Assembly (NCBI GenBank): GCA_042088665.1
Contig: JBELMB010000023.1
Coordinates: forward strand, 1-45,097
Direction of reading: 5' to 3'
DNA: 45,097 nt
Origin: JBELMB01 sp042088665
GTDB taxonomy: Bacteria > Pseudomonadota > Alphaproteobacteria > Rhodobacterales > Rhodobacteraceae
Part shown: positions 8,703-18,074 of the stretch, piece after piece
Layout of the letters: the number at the start of each line of letters is the position of its first letter
Position numbering within the stretch: position 1 is the stretch's first letter
Made by a program: the position numbers and the translations under genes
The notes under the pieces: model-generated
Database searches by the model: none
Seen by the model: the letters and a program-made list of their open reading frames with translations, nothing else
Told to the model about the DNA's origin: nothing

Positions 8703-9283
8703 GCCTCGTCCTCAAGTTCAGCCGAGGGGATGATGGGAAAGAACGCGCCCCCTGACCAGACCCCGAACCAGCCGTCCGCATGGGCGCCCAACTCGACCAG
8801 CCGGTAAAAGCTTTTGCGGTCGATCAGCGCCTCAAGGCCCGCGCGCACCATGACATAGGGCGCGGGTTCCCCTGTCTCGGGGTCCCTGACCACGCGAATC
8901 GGTTGGTCCGGCCCGGCCTCTGTCAAATCACCCACCTGGGTCTCAAACGTCAGCATCTGCGCCTCACCCGTCCTGCTGGCCTCGAAATCGACGGCAACAA
9001 AAGGGGCATCGTCCACGGTGATCCCGACCTTTTCGACCGGCGTGACGAGAAAATACTTGTCCCCCTCCTTGCGCAGGATCGAGGAGAACAGCCGCACCAG
9101 TTCGATCCGGCCAATCGGCGTGCCGAGGTAAAACCACGTCCCGTCCCGCGCAATGCGTATGTCCAGGTCCCCACAGAACGGCGGATTCCACTTGTGCACA
9201 GGCGGCAGGCCTTTCGCCTTTACCGCACGCGCGGAGGCGGCAATCCCCTCTGCTGACGGGGTCACGATATTTTGTCCACTCAT
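8699..9283 (-). CDS. DUF1285 domain-containing protein
   Basis: A 194-residue soluble protein. The stretch LPPVHKWNPPFCGDLDIRIA followed by DGTWFYLGTPIGR is diagnostic of DUF1285, and KYFLVTPVEKVGITVDDAPF in the middle is also typical. The family's function is unknown; members are small conserved proteobacterial proteins. The ATG at 9283 gives MSGQNIVTPSAEG. An in-frame ATG at 9295 (MAKTMSGQ) is possible, and neither has a strong ribosome binding site. It is divergent from the MoxR gene (69 bp between starts) and convergent with the EamA gene, whose stop overlaps its own by 4 nt. A much longer antisense frame continues upstream of this start and is not real. Confidence 0.86.
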   Translation of the reverse strand: MSGQNIVTPSAEGIAASARAVKAKGLPPVHKWNPPFCGDLDIRIARDGTWFYLGTPIGRIELVRLFSSILRKEGDKYFLVTPVEKVGITVDDAPFVAVDFEASRTGEAQMLTFETQVGDLTEAGPDQPIRVVRDPETGEPAPYVMVRAGLEALIDRKSFYRLVELGAHADGWFGVWSGGAFFPIIPSAELEDEA

Positions 9284-9352
9284 AGTTTTTGCCATTTCCG
9301 AACCAGAGGATACATTCACTGGCAAGGATATAGGGCACAACGGAGAGACACC

Positions 9353-10356
<1,004 letters not shown>

Positions 10357-10360
<4 letters not shown>

Positions 10361-11289
10361 GCACAGCCGCGGGTCCGGACGCCCGCGCAAGCGCCGGACC
10401 GGAAACCCGGAATACGGCCAATGTCGCCCGTCTGAGGACGCGCGCACAAGAAGAGGCCAGCCGCTTTCCAGCGTTGCTCGCCCGGGCCGAGCAACTGGCA
10501 GGCACCGTCCTGCTGGGGGATCACGGGCGGCGGCGGGCCGGACTTGGCGACGATTTCTGGCAATACCGCCCGCTGCGGGCCGGTGACAGCCTGCGGTCCA
10601 TCGACTGGCGGCGCTCTGCCCGGGGCGATGAGCAATTCGTGCGCGAACGCGAATGGCAGATCGCACAGAGCGTGCAGCTTTGGGTCGATCCCGGTGCCTC
10701 TCTGCGGTTTTCCAGCCACAAGGATCTGCCCTCCAAGGCGGATCGCGCCCGTTTGGTTGCCCTTGCCGCCAGCGTATTGCTGATTCGCGGGGGCGAGCGT
10801 GTCGGCTTGACCGGATGGAAACTGCCGCCCCGGCGCGGCGATGCGCAGACGCTGCGGCTGGCCGAACTGCTCTCCGAAGATGGCGAAGCGGATTACGCAG
10901 AGCCCGAAGCACGCGGGATGCTGCCGCACGCAAAGGCGCTGTTCGTCTCCGATTTCCTGAGCGACATCGCCCCGGTCGAGGCGGCGCTGACCAAGGCAGC
11001 GGATCGCGGGGTGCGGGGCGTGTTGCTGCAGGTGCTGGACCCCAGCGAAGAAGCCTTTCCCTTTGACGGGCGGACCATCTTCGAGAGCGTGAACAAGACC
11101 CTGTCGCACGAAACGCTGAAAGCAGGCGATCTGCGCGACCGCTATCTGACACGACTGGCAGAGCGCAAGGACCGGCTGGATCAGATCTGTCGCCTGACCG
11201 GCTGGCAACATTTCACACATCACACCGACCACAGCGCGCAATCCGCCCTGTTGTGGGTGTATCGCGCCTTGGATGGGAGCCACGGATGA
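10357..11289 (+). CDS. DUF58 domain-containing protein
   Basis: A 310-residue cytoplasmic protein. The DUF58 core YRPLRAGDSLRSIDWRRSAR lies at residues 70-89, followed by EQFVRERE and a VWA-like fold (VQLWVDPGASLRFSS). Proteins of this family sit beside MoxR ATPases and BatA-like membrane proteins and probably act as client or adaptor. The MIDAS motif of a true metal-binding VWA domain is not kept (DPGAS in place of DxSxS). The GTG start at 10357 overlaps the MoxR stop (GTGA), and its TGA overlaps the start of the next gene (ATGA), so translation is coupled throughout. Confidence 0.92.
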
Positions 11290-14114
11290 CGCTGTTTGGT
11301 CTGGGCTTCACCGCGCCCTGGTTGCTGTTGAGCCTGCTGGCTCTGCCGATCCTCTGGATCATCCTGCGCGCGGTGCCACCCGCGCCGATCAGGCGGATGT
11401 TTCCGGGCGTGGTCCTGCTTTTGGGCCTCAGCGATGACGAACAGGTCACCGACCGCACACCATGGTGGCTGCTTTTGTTGCGGATGCTCGCGGTCGCGGC
11501 GGTGATCATCGGGCTGGCCGGACCGCTTCTGAACCCCCGCGACGACAGCGATGCAGCGGGCAGCGGTCCCCTGCTGGTGATGATGGATGCCAGTTGGGCC
11601 TCGGCCACGGATTGGCGCGGGCGCACCATCGCGCTGGAAGGGCTGATGGCCGAAGCCGGGCGTGACGAACGCCCCGTTGCGATCCTGCGTCTGACCGATC
11701 CGGAACCGGTGCAGTTCCTGTCCGCCGACGTCGTGCGGACACGGCTCACCGGCCTTGTTCCCGAAGCCTGGGCCCCCGAGAGCGCCGCGATCGAGACCGT
11801 TTTGGCGGCCTTGCCAGAGGGGTCGTTTGACACCTACTGGATGTCCGATGGTCTGTCCCGCGACAGCCGCACCCCGCTTTTGGATGTGCTGGAGGACCGC
11901 GGCGCCGTGACCGTGTTCGAAGCCCCACGCAACCTGACCGCGCTGACACCTGCGCGGCTCGAAGAGGGCAATCTGGTGTTCACGCTGCGTCGTCTGCGCC
12001 CCGGACCGGAGGCAGAGGTCTCTCTTGCCGGGCATGGGCGCGACCCTGCGGGCAACCCGGCGGTGCTGGTGCGCACCCCGGTCATCTTCGAGGCCGATGC
12101 GCTGGAGGCAGAGATCGCCCTTTCGCTGCCCTCGGAACTGCGCGCCCGGATGGACCGGTTCGAGATCGAAGGTGCCAGCAATGCCGGGGCGGTGACCCTG
12201 CCCGACGACAGTTTGCGCCGCCGCGAAGTGGCCCTGCTGGCCGGGCGCGAGAACCGCGAAGGTCTGCAATTGCTGGACCCGCTGCATTACCTGCGCAAGG
12301 CTCTGGCTCCTACGGCGGACCTGCTTGAGACCGACCTCGCCACCGTGCTCCCTGCCAATCCGGATGTGATCGTGCTGGCGGATGTGGCCAGGTTGACCGA
12401 TGCCGAAACCGACGATCTGCGCGCTTGGGTCGAGACCGGAGGGCTGCTGCTGCGCTTTGCAGGTCCGCGGCTTGCGGCCTCTGATGTCAGCCGCGACAGC
12501 GAGGACACGCTGATGCCCGTCCGCCTGCGCGCCGGGGGACGGACCGTTGGCGGCGCCATGAGTTGGGGCGAACCCAAGGCACTGGCCCCCTTCACGGAAG
12601 ACAGCCCCTTTTTCGGGCTCAAGATCCCGCCGGATGTGACCGTCGAAAGCCAGGTCATGGCGCAGCCCGATCCGACGCTGGCTGATCGCGTGATTGCGCA
12701 GCTGTCGGACGGCACGCCGCTGGTAACGCGCAAGGCGCTTGGACAAGGGCAGGTGATCCTCGTGCATGTGACCGCCAACGCCGAGTGGTCGACGCTGCCA
12801 TTGTCAGGACTGTTCGTTCAGATGCTGGAACGTCTGGCGATTTCTTCGTCGATGGCACAGCCGGAGATCGAAGACCTCGAAGGCACGGTCTGGCAGCCGC
12901 AAACCGTGCTCGACGCCTTTGGCCGTCCGCGGGATGCAGGCACGCTGCCGGGCGTCGATGGCCCCGCGCTGATCGAGGATCCGCTGGGTCCCGATCTGCG
13001 CCCCGGACTGTATGAAGGAGAGGATCGCACTTTGGCCCGCAACGTGGTGACTGCCGAAACGCCGCTGATGCCGATGGCATGGCCGGATGACATCCCCGTC
13101 GAGGGGTTGAGTCGCCCGCAGGAAACCCCGCTGGCCGGCTGGTTGCTGGCGGCCGCGATTGCCATGCTTCTGGCGGATGTGATCGCCTCTCTGGCACTGT
13201 CGGGACGCCTGCGCGGACCAGTCGCCGCGGCACTGCTGCTGGGGCTTCTGGCCGGGGGCGGAACGCTGCCGGGCGCGGCGCAGGCCCAAAGCACTGGGCA
13301 AGGCGCGGGCCAAGACACGGGCCAAAGCGCCGGGCAGACCGCGGGTCAATCGGATGAGGACCCCTTTGCCATTGCCGCCACATCGGATGTGGTCCTGGCG
13401 CATGTTCTGACCGGGGATGACCGGTTGGACCAACTGGCGCAGGCCGGGTTGCGCGGCTTGTCGGACACGCTGTTCTTTCGCACGTCGGTCGAGCCCGCGG
13501 ACCCGATGGGCGTCGATCTGGAAACCGACGAACTGTCGTTTTATCCCATGCTCTACTGGCCGATCACCCCCAACCAGCCAAGGCCCTCTGATGTCGCCTA
13601 TGGCAAGCTGAACACCTATCTGCGCTCTGGCGGGATGATCCTCTTTGACACCCGCGACGGCGATGTGTCGGGCTTTGGCACCGCCACACCCGAGGGGCGC
13701 AAGCTGCAACAACTGGCCGCACCGCTGGACATTCCTCCGTTGGAGCCAGTGCCGCAGGACCATGTGCTGACGCGGACCTTCTACCTGCTGCAGGATTTCC
13801 CCGGGCGTTGGCAGGGCCGTCAGATCTGGGTCGAAGCCGCGCCACCGGATGCGGAACTGATCGAGGGCATGCCGTTCCGCGATCTCAACGACAATGTCAC
13901 GCCGGTGGTCATTGGTGGCAACGACTGGGCCGCGGCCTGGGCCATGGATGAGACCGGCATGCCCATGGTGCCCATCGGCCGCGGGTTCACCGGCGAACGG
14001 CAGCGCGAGATCGCCTACCGCTTTGGCGTGAACCTCGTGATGCATGTGCTTACGGGCAATTACAAATCGGATCAGGTCCATGTGCCTGCGTTGCTGGATC
14101 GGTTGGGCCAATGA
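11286..14114 (+). CDS. BatA/DUF4159 domain membrane protein
   Basis: A 942-residue protein. The N terminus has the BatA-type layout: a membrane segment at about 8-28, then RRMFPGVVLLLGL, then a second segment at 60-82. A large extracytoplasmic region follows, two more hydrophobic segments lie near 614-636 and 644-663, and a C-terminal DUF4159 domain covers about 695-930 (ELSFYPMLYWPITPNQ, LRSGGMILFDTRDG, LTRTFYLLQDFPGRW). Just before DUF4159 the hydrophobic stretch ends LPGAAQAQ, like an exported signal sequence with AxA cleavage, then a low-complexity TGQGAGQDTGQSAGQTAGQ linker. This suggests an ancient fusion of a BatA-like protein with a secreted DUF4159 protein. It lies third in the MoxR operon with 4-nt overlaps on both sides. 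Function is envelope-related but unknown. Confidence 0.9.
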   Translation: MTLFGLGFTAPWLLLSLLALPILWIILRAVPPAPIRRMFPGVVLLLGLSDDEQVTDRTPWWLLLLRMLAVAAVIIGLAGPLLNPRDDSDAAGSGPLLVMMDASWASATDWRGRTIALEGLMAEAGRDERPVAILRLTDPEPVQFLSADVVRTRLTGLVPEAWAPESAAIETVLAALPEGSFDTYWMSDGLSRDSRTPLLDVLEDRGAVTVFEAPRNLTALTPARLEEGNLVFTLRRLRPGPEAEVSLAGHGRDPAGNPAVLVRTPVIFEADALEAEIALSLPSELRARMDRFEIEGASNAGAVTLPDDSLRRREVALLAGRENREGLQLLDPLHYLRKALAPTADLLETDLATVLPANPDVIVLADVARLTDAETDDLRAWVETGGLLLRFAGPRLAASDVSRDSEDTLMPVRLRAGGRTVGGAMSWGEPKALAPFTEDSPFFGLKIPPDVTVESQVMAQPDPTLADRVIAQLSDGTPLVTRKALGQGQVILVHVTANAEWSTLPLSGLFVQMLERLAISSSMAQPEIEDLEGTVWQPQTVLDAFGRPRDAGTLPGVDGPALIEDPLGPDLRPGLYEGEDRTLARNVVTAETPLMPMAWPDDIPVEGLSRPQETPLAGWLLAAAIAMLLADVIASLALSGRLRGPVAAALLLGLLAGGGTLPGAAQAQSTGQGAGQDTGQSAGQTAGQSDEDPFAIAATSDVVLAHVLTGDDRLDQLAQAGLRGLSDTLFFRTSVEPADPMGVDLETDELSFYPMLYWPITPNQPRPSDVAYGKLNTYLRSGGMILFDTRDGDVSGFGTATPEGRKLQQLAAPLDIPPLEPVPQDHVLTRTFYLLQDFPGRWQGRQIWVEAAPPDAELIEGMPFRDLNDNVTPVVIGGNDWAAAWAMDETGMPMVPIGRGFTGERQREIAYRFGVNLVMHVLTGNYKSDQVHVPALLDRLGQ

Positions 14115-16150
14115 GCGGACAGATTGTATTTGACCCCCTGCTGCCATGGGGGCTGATCTATGCGCTGGCGGCCTTGGCGCTGCTTGGGGTTGGTCTTGCG
14201 CTCTGGCGCGGGCTGTCGGGCTGGGCCCTGCGTGGATTGGCTGGTGTTGTGCTGGTCGGTGCGCTGGCGCAGCCGTCGTACCAGATCGAGGACCGCGCGC
14301 CGCTCTCTGACATCGTGCTGATGCTGGTGGACGAGACCGCCTCGCAGCGGCTGGCAGAGCGCGCAGGCGTCACGACAACGGCCGCCGACACGCTGGAGGC
14401 CCGCCTCGCCGCACGTGAGAACACCGAAGTGCGCCGCATCGCGGTGCCAGATGGCGAAGGTGACGCGGGCACGCAACTGATGACCGCCCTGTCCAACGCC
14501 CTCGCCGAAGAACCGCGCGGGCGCATCGCCGGGGTGCTCTTGTTGTCGGACGGACGGCTGCACGACCTTGAACGCGCGCCGGATCTGCCTACGCCGATGC
14601 ACCTGATGCTGACCGGTCGCGAAGACGATTGGGACCGTCGTCTGATCGTCCAGAATGCCCCGGCCTTTGCGATCCTTGGCGAGGAGGTCGATCTGACCCT
14701 GCGCGTCGAGGACGATGGCGCGGCCCCGGGTGACACCCAGACCGAATTGCTGATTTCTATCGACGGTGCGTCACCACAGCGGTTTCGCGTGCCCATCGGC
14801 GAGGATCTCTCGTTGCCGATCACCCTGCCCCATGGCGGGCTGAACGTGATCGAGTTCATCGTACCCGAAGCCGAGGGCGAACTGACCGACAGAAACAACA
14901 CCGCGCTTGTCCAGATCAACGGCGTGCGCGACCGGCTCCGCGTTCTGCTTGTCTCAGGCGAGCCGCACGCTGGCGGACGCACATGGCGCAACCTGCTGAA
15001 ATCCGACAGCTCTGTGGATCTTGTGCATTTCACCATCCTGCGCCCCCCTGAAAAACAGGACGGTGTGCCGGTGTCAGAGCTATCGCTTATCGCCTTCCCC
15101 ACACGAGAATTGTTCCTCGACAAGATCGACGATTTCGATCTGATCATCTTTGACCGCTACAAGCGGCGCGGGATCCTGCCGTCGATCTACCTCGACAATG
15201 TGCGCAACTACGTCGAACAGGGCGGCGCTGTTCTGGTGGCGGCTGGGCCTGACTTTGCCTCGGCCGATTCGATCTATCGTTCTCCGCTGGCAGACATCCT
15301 GCCCGCCGAACCCACCGCGCGCGTGGTCGAAGAAGGCTTTCGGCCGACCGTAACAGACCTCGGTGAACGGCATCCGGTGACCGGCGGGCTCGGCAATCCG
15401 GACAGCTGGGGCCGTTGGCTGCGCCAGATCGAGGTCGATCCGGTATCCGGGGACGTGGTCATGCAGGGCGTGGATGACAGGCCGCTTCTGGTGCTGGACC
15501 GTGTCGGCGAGGGACGCGTGGCGCTGCTGGCCTCTGATCACGCGTGGCTGTGGAACCGTGGCTTTGAAGGGGGCGGGCCGCAATTGGAACTGCTGCGCCG
15601 CCTCGCCCATTGGATGATGAAGGAACCGGAACTGGAGGAAGAGGCGCTCTGGGCCGAACCAGCCGGCCAGACAATGCGCATCATCCGCCGCTCGCTGGAC
15701 GGCGACGTGGGCAGCGTGACTGTCACCGGACCGACAGGAGAGACCGTCGAAGTGCCCCTTGAAGAAGTGTCGCCGGGGCGGTTCGAGGCCACTTACGATG
15801 GGCCGGAAATCGGTCTGTACCGGCTGGTCGAGGGCAACTTGAACGCGGTCGCAGGCCTTGGCCCCGCGGCGCCGCGCGAATTCGTCGAGACCATCGCCAG
15901 CGGTGACGCGTTGGGGCCCATGGTGGCGGGATTGCGCGGCGGTGTTCTGCGGCTGGAAGACGGCGTGCCGTCGATCCGCACCGTGCGCGCTGGCCGCCCG
16001 GCGGCGGGACGTGGCTGGATCGGGATCACACCGCGAGAGGCTTATGAGACGCTCAACGTCAACCAGACGCCCTTGCTGCCGGCCTGGCTGGTGCTGATCC
16101 TTGCAGCGACGATGATCGTCGGGGCCTGGCTGCGCGAAGGCCGAAGCTGA
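14111..16150 (+). CDS. membrane protein with GATase1-like domain
   Basis: A 679-residue protein with two N-terminal membrane segments (about 12-30 and 35-53) and one C-terminal segment (about 655-672). The large middle part should be periplasmic. Residues about 275-450 resemble the class I glutamine amidotransferase-like fold (RLRVLLVSGEPHAGGRTWRN, then YVEQGGAVLVAAGPDF). The nucleophile elbow reads VAAGPDF, with no cysteine, so it is unlikely to be an active amidotransferase. ERHPVTGGL and the ASDHAWLWNRG segment also belong to this family. It is last in the MoxR operon, starting inside the preceding stop (ATGA). It probably forms an envelope complex with the BatA/DUF4159 protein. Confidence 0.87.
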   Translation: MSGQIVFDPLLPWGLIYALAALALLGVGLALWRGLSGWALRGLAGVVLVGALAQPSYQIEDRAPLSDIVLMLVDETASQRLAERAGVTTTAADTLEARLAARENTEVRRIAVPDGEGDAGTQLMTALSNALAEEPRGRIAGVLLLSDGRLHDLERAPDLPTPMHLMLTGREDDWDRRLIVQNAPAFAILGEEVDLTLRVEDDGAAPGDTQTELLISIDGASPQRFRVPIGEDLSLPITLPHGGLNVIEFIVPEAEGELTDRNNTALVQINGVRDRLRVLLVSGEPHAGGRTWRNLLKSDSSVDLVHFTILRPPEKQDGVPVSELSLIAFPTRELFLDKIDDFDLIIFDRYKRRGILPSIYLDNVRNYVEQGGAVLVAAGPDFASADSIYRSPLADILPAEPTARVVEEGFRPTVTDLGERHPVTGGLGNPDSWGRWLRQIEVDPVSGDVVMQGVDDRPLLVLDRVGEGRVALLASDHAWLWNRGFEGGGPQLELLRRLAHWMMKEPELEEEALWAEPAGQTMRIIRRSLDGDVGSVTVTGPTGETVEVPLEEVSPGRFEATYDGPEIGLYRLVEGNLNAVAGLGPAAPREFVETIASGDALGPMVAGLRGGVLRLEDGVPSIRTVRAGRPAAGRGWIGITPREAYETLNVNQTPLLPAWLVLILAATMIVGAWLREGRS

Positions 16151-16199
16151 CGCAGCCCGTCAGACCGCGACAGCCCCAGCCTTCCGCGACGTTCACAGG

Positions 16200-16742
16200 T
16201 CAGCTGTCAGATGGGTTGTCTGACAGGTCAACGCGCATTGTCTCTTCTGACCAGCCATCGACGTTGCATTTGGCGCGGACAAAGACCTCTGTCAGACCAT
16301 CAGGCAGGCTGACACCGCCAAGCGATCGGGTGAACGGCTGTTCGTTCACATGCGGATGCGTCAGAATCCGCGTGCCCAGAACAGCGCCCTCTGCGGTTTC
16401 GATCCGCCAGCCATCGGCGTAGTGATCCCAACCGGTGTCAGGATGGCTCAGCGTGACACTGAAACGCCAGCTGTCATTGCCCTTTTGAAAGGTCACACCT
16501 TCGACGACCGGCGCATCTGCCTGCGCGGGCAGGCCACCCCACACGGCAAACATCAGGGCCACGCAAACGACGGCACCGACACGCGCGCCAAAGGCGCCGT
16601 GGGGCCCGCAAATTCCGGATTGCGCGCATGGCTTGGCTCCCGAGGTGACAAAGGGATTGGCGCGAAACCCGTCCGCCGTGAACGGTTTCTTCAGCGACTC
16701 GCCTGAAAATAAAGGGCGGTAGGGAGGGGGAATCTTATGCAT
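16200..16742 (-). CDS. conserved hypothetical exported protein, start uncertain
   Basis: The C-terminal 104 residues form a compact conserved domain (FSVTLSHPDTGWDHYADGWR, then LTHPHVNEQPFTRSLGGV, then FVRAKCNVDGWSEET). It is preceded by a hydrophobic stretch ending PAQADA that looks like a signal sequence with AxA cleavage. Roseobacter proteins of this type are usually about 110-130 residues, but here the only in-frame ATGs with any ribosome binding site are far upstream (16742, or 16784). They add some 60 residues rich in proline and glycine that do not look like a signal peptide. A frame change near 16600 could restore a basic start (MRAIRNLRAPRRLWR) before the hydrophobic core. Function is unknown. 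Confidence 0.65.
   Translation of the reverse strand: MHKIPPPYRPLFSGESLKKPFTADGFRANPFVTSGAKPCAQSGICGPHGAFGARVGAVVCVALMFAVWGGLPAQADAPVVEGVTFQKGNDSWRFSVTLSHPDTGWDHYADGWRIETAEGAVLGTRILTHPHVNEQPFTRSLGGVSLPDGLTEVFVRAKCNVDGWSEETMRVDLSDNPSDS
16204..16226. terminator. bidirectional hairpin at convergent gene ends
   Basis: CTGTCAGA pairs perfectly with TCTGACAG around a 7-nt loop. It lies over the last codons of the minus-strand exported protein and 54 bp after the end of the MoxR operon, a good position for stopping transcription from both sides. No long T tract is present. Confidence 0.55.
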
Positions 16743-16803
16743 TTGGGACAAAGCTCCGGTCAGACCATGTCGCAACCTTAGCAAACAGCGCCCTCACCGC
16801 GGC

Positions 16804-17514
16804 TCACATCCCCGTGTGATCCGTCGGCTCCAGCAGGACCGCCCGCGAATGGGAGGCAAACTCCCGCCTCAGAACCACCAGCAAGGTCACCAGTGTCGCC
16901 ACCATCAGCGGTATGGCACCGGCCAGCCAGGCCCCCGCCCCGATGCCGAAGTAGATCGACCGCAGCCCGCGGTTGTAGCTGCGCGCCGCGGCGATGTTGA
17001 TCTCGCCCGCCTTGCGTGCCCGCGGTCGGGCAACCGGGTCATCGGCACTGTTGGGGACCGATGCCATCAACACCGACACATAGCCAAACAGCCGGTGAGA
17101 CCAGACAAACTTCAGAAAGGCATTGGCCGCGAACAGCAGGATCAGGATCAGCTTGATTTCCCAGACGATCACCGGCGCTTCGCTTTGCGTCAGGTCTTGT
17201 GCCACACCGCGCAACCGTTCTGCATTGCCCAGCATGGCAAACCCCCCACCGATCGCGATGGTGCTCGCCGAGGCAAAGAAGGCCGCGCCCTGACGCAAGT
17301 TCGCGAGGATCATGGAATCAAAGATGCGGGGATCCCGTTCGACGAAGGCATCCATCCACTTGCGCCGGTAATCCGCCATCAGGAAAGAAGTCGAGGGCCG
17401 TCGCTTTGGCGGATGTTCGGTCAGCAGCGTGGCACCCGCCCAGGCCAAGACCAGCATGCAGAGCGCTGTCAGGTCAACAAGGGTAAAGCTGTCAGAAAGA
17501 TCCTGCCATCGCAT
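16804..17514 (-). CDS. DUF599 domain-containing membrane protein
   Basis: A 236-residue membrane protein. DUF599 features include MADYRRKWMDAFVERDPRIFDSMILANLRQGAAFFASAS in the first third, FLKFVWSHRLFGY near residue 135 and AARSYNRGLRSIYFGIGAGAWL near residue 180. About four hydrophobic segments are visible (12-30, 74-96, 115-135 and 190-215). The role of the family is unknown. The start at 17514 lies directly beside the stop of the CopD/HemJ-like gene (17516), so the two are almost certainly cotranscribed. Confidence 0.88.
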   Translation of the reverse strand: MRWQDLSDSFTLVDLTALCMLVLAWAGATLLTEHPPKRRPSTSFLMADYRRKWMDAFVERDPRIFDSMILANLRQGAAFFASASTIAIGGGFAMLGNAERLRGVAQDLTQSEAPVIVWEIKLILILLFAANAFLKFVWSHRLFGYVSVLMASVPNSADDPVARPRARKAGEINIAAARSYNRGLRSIYFGIGAGAWLAGAIPLMVATLVTLLVVLRREFASHSRAVLLEPTDHTGM

Positions 17515-17515
17515 G

Positions 17516-17926
17516 TCAGAACGGTTTCACCACGACGACCCACAGGATCGCTATGGCACCGACCACGCTCACTTCGTTGAAGATGCGCAGGTACATGTCG
17601 CTTTCGGTGAAAATGCCCTGCTGCGCCCGGCGCACCAGGCGGCCGGTCCAAAAGTAGTGCCCCGCCAGCAGCAGCACCATCACCAGCTTTACGTAGGTCC
17701 AGGTAGGAAAGCCCCAATCCCAGGCCAGCCACAGCCCGGTGACCAGCGCGATCACAGCCAGACCCGCCGAAAAACGGTAGAGCCGGTAGGTCAGATCCCC
17801 AAGCGGGCCGTTTTCACCAATGCGCGCGAACTCGCGTTTCCAATAGATCAGCGCGCGTGGCACCGCAAAGATGGAGGTCATCCACCCCATCACGCATAAC
17901 AGATGTATGATCTTCACCCAAGCCAT
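17516..17926 (-). CDS. CopD/HemJ-like membrane protein
   Basis: A 136-residue protein with four membrane segments (about 2-22, 50-70, 75-95 and 112-132). It opens MAWVKIIHLLCVMGWMTSIFAVPRALIYW, the pattern of the UPF0093/CopD-related family that includes protoporphyrinogen oxidase HemJ (conserved H8, R24 and a basic cluster at 30-31). HemJ oxidises protoporphyrinogen IX in heme synthesis, but paralogues of unknown role are common, so I do not assign hemJ. The ATG at 17926 is chosen from similarity; the open frame continues upstream into the glcD promoter region without family features. It is divergent from glcD. Confidence 0.75.
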   Translation of the reverse strand: MAWVKIIHLLCVMGWMTSIFAVPRALIYWKREFARIGENGPLGDLTYRLYRFSAGLAVIALVTGLWLAWDWGFPTWTYVKLVMVLLLAGHYFWTGRLVRRAQQGIFTESDMYLRIFNEVSVVGAIAILWVVVVKPF

Positions 17927-18007
17927 GATCGCAGGTGTCGCAGAGCCAAGGGAAAGTGCAAGGGGATCTGGTGCCGCACTGTGATTTGCGCTGGCAGATA
18001 GCGTATT

Positions 18008-18028
18008 TTGGTTATATGATATTACCAA
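18008..18028. promoter_or_regulatory. 21-bp palindromic operator candidate upstream of glcD
   Basis: Half-sites TTGGT and ACCAA flank an inner ATAT-G-ATAT, with a single asymmetric base pair on each side, so 19 of 21 positions are symmetric. It lies 46 bp before the glcD start. TTGGT/ACCAA are the half-site words of GntR-family (FadR/PdhR/GlcC/LldR-type) regulators, although those normally sit 3 bp apart rather than 11. The centre contains TATGAT, which could be the -10 box, so binding would block transcription. Confidence 0.6.
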
Positions 18029-18074
18029 TTTAGCGAAGAAGCCCGCTGATCGCCCCGAAACGGAGGAAAACGCC

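Noticed and set aside
13290..13350. Short TGQ/AGQ repeat as a DNA repeat element
   Set aside because: It stays in frame inside the DUF4159 protein and reads as a low-complexity linker, not a mobile or regulatory repeat.
11220..14147. Two long minus-strand frames over the DUF4159 gene
   Set aside because: Antisense shadows without domains; the plus-strand gene is coupled to its neighbours by 4-nt overlaps.
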